64,000 nt of DNA from an uncultured Acidobacteriia bacterium (GTDB lineage Bacteria; Acidobacteriota; Terriglobia; Bryobacterales; Bryobacteraceae): the NCBI GenBank assembly GCA_903900705.1, contig CAIUOG010000118.1, positions 1 to 64,000 of the forward strand, in the 5' to 3' direction. Made by a program: the position numbers and the translations under genes. Shown here one piece after another: positions 55,773 through 64,000 of the stretch. How positions within the stretch are numbered: position 1 is the stretch's first letter; each line of letters opens with the position of its first letter. A model generated the notes under the pieces. The model was not told the DNA's origin. It saw only the letters and a program-made list of their open reading frames with translations, and did not search any database.

Positions 55773-56648
55773 TCATACGCTCAAGACAGGGCACGCCGCG
55801 CTGCGGATAATGCCATAGGCGTGGCTCCGGAAGCGGCCCGCGAGAGAGCGCAGATGGCCGTGTCCGATCACCACCAGATCTCCCTGGTGATGCTCCACCG
55901 CCGCTGCGACGACTTTGCCGGGGGATCCCGCTCCCAGACAAACCTGGAAGCTGGTGCCGGTCTCCTCCTGTAGTTTCGCGATGGTCTGGCGCGCGGTGTC
56001 TTCGAGGAAGCGCTGGAATTCGAGGTCGAAATACCTCTCCTGTCCGGCTTCCGCGCCCGGCACGCTGTGTACGATGCGGACCACGGCCCCCGACTGCTCG
56101 CCCAGTTCCGCCGCCGCCCGGATCAGCCGGACGCTTTCCTCGCCGGTATCGATGGCACAGAGAATGCTCTTCCAGCCATGCTCCGCCTGAGCCTTGCCGG
56201 CCTGGGGTTGGTCCGTATGAGCGTCCGTCCAGACGGCGCAGGGCGCATCATGCAAAATTTTTGCGGTGGTGGAGCCCAGCAGCGCGGCGCGGAAAATGCC
56301 GCGGCCGTGGGTTGCCATCGCGATCAGGTCGATGTTCTGCTCGCCCGCATATTCCACTGTGGCGGCAGCCGCGTCGCCGCGGACCACCACCAGATCGGGT
56401 TTTGAGTCCGCAAACTGCGCGGCTGCGAAATCCGCCAGTTGCTTTTGGGCCTCAGCCTCGATTTCGGGCCATTGCAGTTCGGGGAGAATGGGCGCGTCCA
56501 TTCCCATGTACATCGGGTAGTTTTCTTCGGCAGCGTGAAGCACGGTCAGCTTCGCGCCGAAACGCTTTGCCATGGCCTTCACCAGCGGCGCGGCGCCTGT
56601 CGCGCGCTGTGAAAAGTCGACGGGGAACAGGATGTGTCTGAATTCCAT
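55773..56648 (-). CDS. Tandem-domain universal stress protein
   Basis: A 291-residue protein with two Usp domains. Domain 1: EFRHILFPVDFSQRATGAAPLVKAMAKRF and IDLIAMATHGRGIFRAALLGSTTAKILHDAPCAVW, matching the ATP-binding G-x2-G-x9-G-S/T pattern; domain 2 ends GDLVVIGHGHLRSLAGRFRSHAYGIIRSAACPVLSV. ATG at 56648 has AGGTGG just upstream; an in-frame GTG lies three codons earlier. It is related in layout to the protein at 39657-40526. It lies 27 bases upstream of the hybrid kinase gene in the same direction, so they may share a transcript. Confidence 0.88.
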   Translation of the reverse strand: MEFRHILFPVDFSQRATGAAPLVKAMAKRFGAKLTVLHAAEENYPMYMGMDAPILPELQWPEIEAEAQKQLADFAAAQFADSKPDLVVVRGDAAAATVEYAGEQNIDLIAMATHGRGIFRAALLGSTTAKILHDAPCAVWTDAHTDQPQAGKAQAEHGWKSILCAIDTGEESVRLIRAAAELGEQSGAVVRIVHSVPGAEAGQERYFDLEFQRFLEDTARQTIAKLQEETGTSFQVCLGAGSPGKVVAAAVEHHQGDLVVIGHGHLRSLAGRFRSHAYGIIRSAACPVLSV

Positions 56649-56764
56649 GACTTCCACCTTCTTTGCTGCAGTAGCTCATGCAGGTTGTGGACCGTCCGGG
56701 ATCGTGTTGAAAACAGGAGGGATAATGTGGTGTGGAATGACGCTGCGCCATGGGTGGCGCAACA

Positions 56765-56788
56765 GGGCTGCGCGATATCGCGCAGCCC
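56765..56788. repeat. 24-base perfect palindrome downstream of pgi
   Basis: GGGCTGCGCGAT at 56765-56776 is followed directly by its reverse complement, in the gap between pgi and the stress protein gene. It can form a loop-poor hairpin in the pgi transcript (minus strand); no T-run follows. A smaller hairpin TGCGCCA/TGGCGCA lies beside it near 56742-56759. Confidence 0.7.
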
Positions 56789-56799
56789 TGCGCGATGCC

Positions 56800-58437
<1,638 letters not shown>

Positions 58438-58547
58438 GTTCGAATAGCTCCTCCCGTTGAGGCTATCAGGAAATGAGCCATTCTGTGTATCAATTTGGTT
58501 GAAAAAGGACACGCCCCAGGCGTCTGTGGCGTGCCCCCGCGGTTCGA

Positions 58548-60023
58548 TTACGGCTTCCAGCGCACAATCGGCTTGCGGGCGGCGGTGGTTTCATCCACCC
58601 GCGACGTGCGCGTGGCATGCGGGGCGGACGTGACTTTGGCCGGTTCCTCATCCACTTCCTGCGCAATGGAAATCATGGCGTCGATAAAGAGGTCAAGTTC
58701 CTGCTTCGATTCCGTTTCCGTCGGTTCGATCATGAGCGCACCGTGCACAATCAGCGGGAAGCTGACCGTGTAGGGGTGGAAGCCGTAATCGATCAGCCGC
58801 TTCGCCATATCGCCGGTACGGACGCCTTTGGCGGACTGCCGGTCGTCACTGAAAACCACTTCGTGCATGTTCGGACGATTGTAGGGCAGGTCGAAATACG
58901 GCGCGAGCTTATGGCGAATATAGTTCGCGTTGAGCACTGCATCCACCGTCGCGTTGCGCAGACCCGGTCCGCCGTGCGCCAGAATATAGGCCAATGCCCG
59001 CACCAGGACGCCGAAATTCCCGTAGAACGCACGGACTTTTCCGATGGATTGCGGCACATCGTAATCCCAGGCGAAGGCGTCTTTGAGCCTCTTCAGGCGC
59101 GGCACGGGAAGGAAGGGCGCGAGATGCTTTTTCACGGCCACCGGTCCGCCGCCCGGACCACCGCCGCCATGCGGAGTGGAGAATGTTTTGTGCAGATTGA
59201 TGTGCATCACATCAATACCGAAATCGCCAGGGCGGGCGACACCCACCAGCGCATTGAGATTGGCGCCGTCCATGTAAACCATGGAGCCTTTGGAGTGCAG
59301 AATCTCAGCCGCGCGCATGATGTTTTCCTCGAACACGCCGAGCGTGTTCGGATTCGTGACCATCAGGGCGGCCACGTCTTCATCGGCCAGCCGGGCGAGT
59401 TCCTCAAGATCGATCATGCCCTGGTCATTGGACCGGACGTTCTGCACGGCATAACCGGCGATGCCGGCGGTGGCGGGGTTCGTGCCATGCGCGGAATCCG
59501 GCACCAGAATACGTTTGCGCGGGTTGCCCTGCGCTTCGAGCATGGCGCGGACGAGCAGGATTCCCGTGAGTTCGCCATGCGCGCCGGCGGCGGGCTGCAG
59601 CGTGATGTCGTCCAGGCCGGTGATCTCGCAAAGCGCGTCTTCCAGCTTTGCGACCACTTCCATCGCGCCCTGCGACAGGCTCTCCGGCTGGTAGGGGTGC
59701 GACCATGCCAGACCTTCGAGGCGGGCCACCGCTTCGTTGATCCGGGGGTTGTATTTCATGGTGCAGGAGCCGAGCGGGTACATGCCCAGATCAATCGCGT
59801 AGTTCCACGTGGAGAGGCGGGTAAAGTGGCGCACTACTTCCACTTCGCTCACTTCGGGGAAGCCTTCGATTTCGCCGCGCACGTTGGCCGCGCCCAGCAG
59901 CGCCGACGGGTCCGCTTCAGGCACGTCCAGAGCCGGCAGTTGATAGCCGACCTTGCCCGGCGAACTGCGCTCGAAGATCAGATCTTCGTTCTGGGTGATG
60001 TGGGAACGAACTTTTCGGATCAT
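58548..60023 (-). CDS. gcvPB: Glycine dehydrogenase (decarboxylating) subunit 2
   Basis: A 491-residue beta subunit of the split P-protein, which decarboxylates glycine and passes the aminomethyl group to lipoyl-GcvH. Pyridoxal phosphate is bound through Lys279 in [21 protein letters not shown]; other signatures are [27 protein letters not shown] and [13 protein letters not shown]. The ATG overlaps the gcvPA stop (ATGA at 60020-60023). The C-terminal 30 residues ([20 protein letters not shown]) are not conserved in the family as I know it. Last gene of gcvT-H-PA-PB. Confidence 0.96.
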   Translation of the reverse strand: MIRKVRSHITQNEDLIFERSSPGKVGYQLPALDVPEADPSALLGAANVRGEIEGFPEVSEVEVVRHFTRLSTWNYAIDLGMYPLGSCTMKYNPRINEAVARLEGLAWSHPYQPESLSQGAMEVVAKLEDALCEITGLDDITLQPAAGAHGELTGILLVRAMLEAQGNPRKRILVPDSAHGTNPATAGIAGYAVQNVRSNDQGMIDLEELARLADEDVAALMVTNPNTLGVFEENIMRAAEILHSKGSMVYMDGANLNALVGVARPGDFGIDVMHINLHKTFSTPHGGGGPGGGPVAVKKHLAPFLPVPRLKRLKDAFAWDYDVPQSIGKVRAFYGNFGVLVRALAYILAHGGPGLRNATVDAVLNANYIRHKLAPYFDLPYNRPNMHEVVFSDDRQSAKGVRTGDMAKRLIDYGFHPYTVSFPLIVHGALMIEPTETESKQELDLFIDAMISIAQEVDEEPAKVTSAPHATRTSRVDETTAARKPIVRWKP

Positions 60024-61339
60024 GAGTGGAAGACCTCCGCCAGCGTATCCATATCGGCGCGCTTCGTCATCTCCGTGGCGCACAGCAGCGTTGCCCCGCT
60101 GAGTTCCGGGTAGAACCGGCCGAGCGGGAGGCCGCCGATGATTTTCTTTTCGAGCAACGCTTCGTTGATCCCCTCCGGCGTTTTACCGGCCGGAGCCGCC
60201 GCCACAAACTCATTGAAGTAAGGTCCGCTGAAGTGCGGCCGGATCTTCGTCCCCAGATAATGCGCCTTGGCCAGGTTCTGTGTGGCCAGTTCGCGCAATC
60301 CCTGTTTGCCGTAGAGTTCCAGATAGACCGTCGCCATCAGGGCGATGAGCGCCTGGTTGGTGCAGATGTTGGAAGTCGCTTTCTCCCGGCGGATGTGCTG
60401 TTCGCGGGTGGCGAGCGTGAGGCAGAACGCGCGGTTGCCGTTGGAGTCCTTTGTCTCGCCCACCAGACGGCCCGGCAGTTGCCGGATGTACTTCTCTTTG
60501 GACGCGATAATGCCCGCGAAAGGCCCGCCGTAGCTGGGGGAAATCGCGAAAGACTGCAGTTCGCCCGCCACGATATCGGCATCGACCGGCGGTGCGAGGA
60601 TACCCAGTGACGCCGCTTCTGAGAACGTGGCCACCAGCAGCGCGCCGTGGGCATGGGCCAGTTCCGCCGCCTTCTTTACGTCTTCAATGATGCCGAAGAA
60701 GTTGGGCGTCTGGATGATGACGCAGGCAACCTCTTTACTCAGCTTCGCTTCAAGGTCCGCCAGATCAAGCTGCCCGGTTTCCGCGTCATAGCCGAATTCT
60801 TCGATTGGCAGACCCTGGTTCTTCGCATACGTCTCCTGCACCATTCGGTATTCCGGGTGCACGGATTTGGCCACCAGAATCCTGTGGCGGCCCGTGATCC
60901 GGACGGCCATCATGGCGGCCTCCGGAACGGCCGTGGAAGCGTCATACATCGACGCGTTCGCCACATCCATGCCGGTGAGCTGGCAGACCATGGTCTGGAA
61001 CTCGAAGATCGTGATCAGGGTACCCTGCGAAATCTCCGATTGGTACGGGGTATACGACGTCAGGAACTCGCCGCGCGAAACGATGGTATCCACCACGACG
61101 GGCCGGTAGTGGTTGTACACACCGGCGCCGAGGAAGGACGCATAGCCGTTGCTGGTGCGGTCCGACAGGCCCTTGAAGTAATCAACAATCTCGAACTCGG
61201 AAATGCCCGGCGCCAGATTCAGCGCTTCATGGATGCGGGCTTCGGCCGGAATTTGTCCGAACAACTGGTCAGTTGACGTCAGGCCACAGGCCGCAAGCAT
61301 TTCCTGGCGTTCAGAATCGGACTTCGGAAGATATCGCAA
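60020..61339 (-). CDS. gcvPA: Glycine dehydrogenase (decarboxylating) subunit 1
   Basis: A 439-residue alpha subunit of the split P-protein. Signatures: [62 protein letters not shown] and the lysine-free pseudo-active region [26 protein letters not shown]. It forms a heterotetramer with GcvPB. It starts five bases after the gcvH stop and is translationally coupled to gcvPB by an ATGA overlap. Confidence 0.96.
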   Translation of the reverse strand: MRYLPKSDSERQEMLAACGLTSTDQLFGQIPAEARIHEALNLAPGISEFEIVDYFKGLSDRTSNGYASFLGAGVYNHYRPVVVDTIVSRGEFLTSYTPYQSEISQGTLITIFEFQTMVCQLTGMDVANASMYDASTAVPEAAMMAVRITGRHRILVAKSVHPEYRMVQETYAKNQGLPIEEFGYDAETGQLDLADLEAKLSKEVACVIIQTPNFFGIIEDVKKAAELAHAHGALLVATFSEAASLGILAPPVDADIVAGELQSFAISPSYGGPFAGIIASKEKYIRQLPGRLVGETKDSNGNRAFCLTLATREQHIRREKATSNICTNQALIALMATVYLELYGKQGLRELATQNLAKAHYLGTKIRPHFSGPYFNEFVAAAPAGKTPEGINEALLEKKIIGGLPLGRFYPELSGATLLCATEMTKRADMDTLAEVFHS

Positions 61340-61344
61340 CTTTT

Positions 61345-61731
61345 TTAGCTTTCTGCTCCCACATAAGTTTGATAGTCGGCGGCGGATAAAAGATTGTTAA
61401 ATTCCGCGGCGTCCGCGACCTTGACCTTTACCAGCCAGGCATCGCCGTGGGGATCTTCATTCAGTTTCTCCGGCGCGGTGGCGAGCAGTTCATTCGCTTC
61501 CACAACCTCACCCGCCAGCGGCGCATAGATGTCGGAAACGGCCTTTACCGATTCCACGGAACCCAGGCTCTTGCCGGTTTCGAGCACGGCGCCGGGCTTC
61601 GGGAGGTCGACATAGACGATGTCACCCAGCTCTTCCTGAGCGTGGTGCGTGATCCCGATGGTGGCGGTATCGCCGTCGAGGCTCACCCATTCGTGTTCTT
61701 TGGTGTAGCGGTAGCTTTCCGGGTAGTTCAT
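61345..61731 (-). CDS. gcvH: Glycine cleavage system H protein
   Basis: A 128-residue lipoyl carrier that moves the aminomethyl group between P, T and L proteins. Lys63 in [19 protein letters not shown] is the lipoylation site; [19 protein letters not shown] is the family's front strand. The ATG overlaps the gcvT stop (ATGA at 61728-61731). Standard length. Confidence 0.97.
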   Translation of the reverse strand: MNYPESYRYTKEHEWVSLDGDTATIGITHHAQEELGDIVYVDLPKPGAVLETGKSLGSVESVKAVSDIYAPLAGEVVEANELLATAPEKLNEDPHGDAWLVKVKVADAAEFNNLLSAADYQTYVGAES

Positions 61732-62828
61732 TGAGGCCTCTTATAGAAAGGAGTCGGCACGGTTTCGGCTTCGACTGCCTGGTTTCGGACTACAATTTCG
61801 ATCTTCTCACCGGGCTTGGCGTGCGCGATGGGAAGGTAACACAAACCGATGTTCTTCTGCAATGTGGGAGAAGGGGAGCCACTGGTCACCCAACCGGCGG
61901 GCTGTCCGGCCAGCAGAACTTCGTAACCATCGCGCCCGATGCCGCGCCCGCGCATTTCAAAGCCGACGAGCTTCCTGGTGAGCCCGGCCTCGCGCTGTTT
62001 CAGCAGCGCGTCGCGGCCTACGAAATCGCCCTTTTCAAACTTGACGATCCACGCGAGATCCGCTTCAAGCGGGCTGATGGAGGCGCCGATTTCGTGCCCG
62101 TACAGCGCCATCTTGCTTTCGAGGCGCAGCGTGTTGCGCGCGCCGAGCCCCGCCGGTTTGATGCCGGCGGCTCTGCCCGCCGCGAGAATGGCGTTCCAGG
62201 TGGCCACCGCATGCTCGGGGTCCACGTAGATCTCAAAACCGTCTTCGCCCGTGTAGCCGGTGCGCGCGATGCGGGCCGGAACGCCGGCGAACTTGCCATC
62301 GGTAAACCAGTAATAGCGGATGGCGGCGAGCGGCGTTTCCGTCAGTTGCTGCGCGGTCTCCAGAGCCTTCGGACCCTGAATGGCGAGCTGCGCGTATTTG
62401 CCGCTGGCGAATTCGACTTCGCACTCGAACTGGTTGTGGGCCACGATGTGCGCAAAGTCCTTGTCCTGATTGGAGGCGTTCACGCAGATAAAGAAGGAAT
62501 CGTCGGCGACCTTGTGGACCAGGATGTCGTCCACAAAGCCGCCGTGTTCGTAAAGCAGTCCGGAGTACTGCGCCTGCCCGTGCTTCAGCTTCGCGACGGA
62601 ATTCGTGGTGACGTAATCCACCAGTTTCGCCGCTTCCGGGCCGCGTACCTCAATCTCGCCCATGTGGCTCACGTCGAAGAGTCCCACCGAATTCCGCACG
62701 GTGTGGTGTTCATCGACCAGGCCGGAGTACTGCACCGGCATGTCCCACCCTCCGAAGTCGACCATCTTTGCGCCGGAAGCCCGGTGGACTTCGTTCAGAG
62801 GAGTACGTTTCAGAGGGGCTGTGTCCAT
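61728..62828 (-). CDS. gcvT: Glycine cleavage system aminomethyltransferase (T protein)
   Basis: A 366-residue tetrahydrofolate-dependent enzyme releasing ammonia and forming 5,10-methylene-THF. Signatures: GAKMVDFGGWDMPVQYSGLVDEHHTVRNSVGLFDVSHMGEI, the folate site Asp in FVDDILVH, RTGYTGEDGFEIYV and the C-terminal EVLLAGQPAGWVTSGSPSPTLQKNIGLCYL. First gene of the gcv operon; only about 70 bases separate it from the divergent TIGR03435-type gene, leaving no room for a glycine riboswitch. gcvL is not in this window. Confidence 0.97.
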   Translation of the reverse strand: MDTAPLKRTPLNEVHRASGAKMVDFGGWDMPVQYSGLVDEHHTVRNSVGLFDVSHMGEIEVRGPEAAKLVDYVTTNSVAKLKHGQAQYSGLLYEHGGFVDDILVHKVADDSFFICVNASNQDKDFAHIVAHNQFECEVEFASGKYAQLAIQGPKALETAQQLTETPLAAIRYYWFTDGKFAGVPARIARTGYTGEDGFEIYVDPEHAVATWNAILAAGRAAGIKPAGLGARNTLRLESKMALYGHEIGASISPLEADLAWIVKFEKGDFVGRDALLKQREAGLTRKLVGFEMRGRGIGRDGYEVLLAGQPAGWVTSGSPSPTLQKNIGLCYLPIAHAKPGEKIEIVVRNQAVEAETVPTPFYKRPQ

Positions 62829-62898
62829 TCTGGTAAGTGATTATTGTAGCGCCTGGCAGGATTCGGAACTTTCCGGGCGTCGCGAAAACAATGCGGGT

Positions 62899-63636
62899 GT
62901 GAAAGTACTCTTACCGATCCTTTTCGCCGCCGCTTTGCATGGCCAGACGTTTGAAGTGGCTTCCGTGAAGCCGGCCAAAGGCGCCGCCGGGAACGTCAAG
63001 GAGGGCCCGCAGGAGAAGATCGCGGTCGACCCCGGGAGCCTGACGATGCGCAGTGTCACCTTGCGCACCTGCATTCAGTGGGCCTACAGCGTGGCGGACT
63101 ACCAGATCTCCGGCCCGGCATGGCTCGCCCTGGATCGTTACGACATTCAGGCAAAGGCCGGAACGCCCGCCTCGCCGGAACAGTTGCGGGGTATGCTGCG
63201 GGCGCTGCTGGCGTCGCGGTTCGGCCTCACACTCCATCGGGAGACCCGGGACCTCCCGGTGTACGAACTGGTGGTGGGGCGTAACGGAGCGAAGCTGAAA
63301 CCTGCAGCGGGAGATGCGGACAGTGAGATGCGCCCGAACACCGACGGGGAACTGGTCTATTCGCATTACACGTTGCCCGAATTTGCCGGGAAGATGACGG
63401 GGATTCCGTTTCGTGTGGACCGCATCGTAATCGACAAGACCGGTCTCGCCGGTGCTTACGATTTCAGGCTGAAGATTGCGGACAACGCAGTCGAGATGAA
63501 GCGGGGCTTCGAGCGCGAAGACGGGCCGACGCCTTCGGACATTCTGCGGCAGATCGGGTTGAAGCTGGAAGCGCGGCGCGCTCCCGTGGAGAGTTTGGTC
63601 GTCGACCGGGCGGAAAGAAAACCCGCCGAAAACTGA
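62899..63636 (+). CDS. TIGR03435-type Solibacter-group exported protein
   Basis: A 245-residue protein with signal peptide (MKVLLPILFAAALHG) and the TIGR03435 pattern: TFEVASVKPAK, LTMRSVTLRTCIQWAYSVADYQISGPAWLALDRYDIQAKAG, LRGMLRALLASRFGLTLHRETRDLPVYELVVGRNGAKLKPA, VIDKTGLAGAYDFRLKIA and the C-terminal GLKLEARRAPVESLVVDRAERKPAEN. This paralogous family is expanded in Solibacter/Bryobacter-type genomes and has no known function. GTG at 62899 is chosen because it begins the signal peptide; the open frame upstream lies antisense to gcvT. Confidence 0.85.
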   Translation: MKVLLPILFAAALHGQTFEVASVKPAKGAAGNVKEGPQEKIAVDPGSLTMRSVTLRTCIQWAYSVADYQISGPAWLALDRYDIQAKAGTPASPEQLRGMLRALLASRFGLTLHRETRDLPVYELVVGRNGAKLKPAAGDADSEMRPNTDGELVYSHYTLPEFAGKMTGIPFRVDRIVIDKTGLAGAYDFRLKIADNAVEMKRGFEREDGPTPSDILRQIGLKLEARRAPVESLVVDRAERKPAEN

Positions 63637-63664
63637 AGCCGCGGGGAGTAGAATGTGGGAACCT

Positions 63665-63970
63665 ATGGCCCAACTCCTGGTTCTCTACAACCCCCCGGCA
63701 GACCCGGCGGTATTCGACGCTTACTACCAACAAACGCACGCTCCGCTGGCAAAAACGCTGCCCGGGTTACGGTCTTACACCATCAATGAGGGGCCGGTCC
63801 AGGCGCTGGCCGGAACTGCGCCGTACCTGGTGGCAACGCTGATTTTCGACTCGATTGCCGATGTCCAGGCCGCGCTGGTTTCGCCCGAAGGCCAGGCCAC
63901 GGCGGGCGATCTGCCGAATTTTGCCTTGGCCGGGGTAACTCTGCTGATGCTGGAAACAAAAGCGGCGTAG
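63665..63970 (+). CDS. EthD-like dimeric alpha-beta barrel protein
   Basis: A 101-residue protein starting MAQLLVLYNPPADPAVFDAYYQQTHAPLAKTLPGL, the EthD signature with the conserved His in THAPLAK. EthD family members form small ferredoxin-like dimers linked to oxidative degradation of ethers or ring compounds, though most have no known substrate. An ATG at 63653 would add four residues; homologues as I recall them begin at the later ATG. The stop is followed at once by a large inverted repeat. Confidence 0.85.
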   Translation: MAQLLVLYNPPADPAVFDAYYQQTHAPLAKTLPGLRSYTINEGPVQALAGTAPYLVATLIFDSIADVQAALVSPEGQATAGDLPNFALAGVTLLMLETKAA

Positions 63971-64000
63971 GCTGCCGGGGGAAATCGCATCCCGGCAGCC
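63970..64000 (+). terminator. Perfect 10-base inverted repeat after the EthD-like gene, cut by the window end
   Basis: GGCTGCCGGG (63970-63979) is matched by its reverse complement at 63991-64000 around an 11-base loop. A terminator is likely, but whether a T-run follows lies outside the window. Confidence 0.6.

Noticed and set aside
62829-62898. Glycine riboswitch before gcvT
   Set aside because: The gap is only about 70 bases and shows no riboswitch core.

Overview
The window is a high-GC bacterial chromosome segment, most likely from an Acidobacteriota member of the Solibacter/Bryobacter group. The pointers are a TIGR03435-type protein, a TIGR03437-type N-terminal region on a multicopper oxidase, Tat-exported sugar isomerase and Gfo/Idh/MocA proteins, a PEP-CTERM protein and frequent TTG/GTG starts. 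It is densely coded. No tRNA, rRNA, CRISPR array, insertion sequence or prophage was seen.

Layout. 1-2330: a CHAT (caspase-like) protease C-terminus directly followed by an ECF-type sigma factor and a membrane anti-sigma factor. 2332-6416: penicillin-acylase-type hydrolase, PAS-GGDEF protein and the N-degron aminoacyltransferase Bpt. 6420-12538: an Asp-box gene interrupted by one in-frame TGA, then a translationally coupled copper cluster (multicopper oxidase, MbnP, and an MbnH enlarged by an extra cytochrome c domain and a CusF-like tail). 12516-25757: SDR, NagB, HxlR with a divergent NmrA-SnoaL fusion, Tat sugar isomerase, the primary sigma factor with a strong terminator, a chemoreceptor, SMP-30 protein, PEP-CTERM putative metalloprotease, ThrS and a Gfo/Idh/MocA protein.

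25810-33568: an ilvB-ilvN-ilvC-cimA operon preceded by an Ile/Val-rich leader peptide with mutually exclusive antiterminator and terminator hairpins, i.e. a classical attenuator. Carbon for isoleucine apparently enters through citramalate. A BNR protein and serine dehydratase follow, then a sirtuin, a LacI regulator with a divergent beta-propeller gene, GluQRS, a P1B-type ATPase and a tandem universal stress protein.

40875-48506 is a complete porin-cytochrome operon: OmcA/MtrC-type decaheme, MtrA/DmsE-type decaheme, MtrB-type barrel, a periplasmic tetraheme made of four repeated domains, and a NapC/NirT quinol dehydrogenase. It would carry electrons from the quinol pool to the cell surface. 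It ends at a perfect 18-bp terminator and is followed by a LuxR-type regulator with a degenerate receiver and by cydAB, so two alternative quinol-oxidising exits lie together.

52122-56648 holds signalling genes (CheY-like, NtrC-like, soluble hybrid kinase) and a second universal stress protein. 56800-62828 holds pgi and the glycine cleavage operon gcvT-gcvH-gcvPA-gcvPB. A TIGR03435-type protein and an EthD-like protein close the window. Protein family names are recognised from motifs and order by eye; no database search was run.
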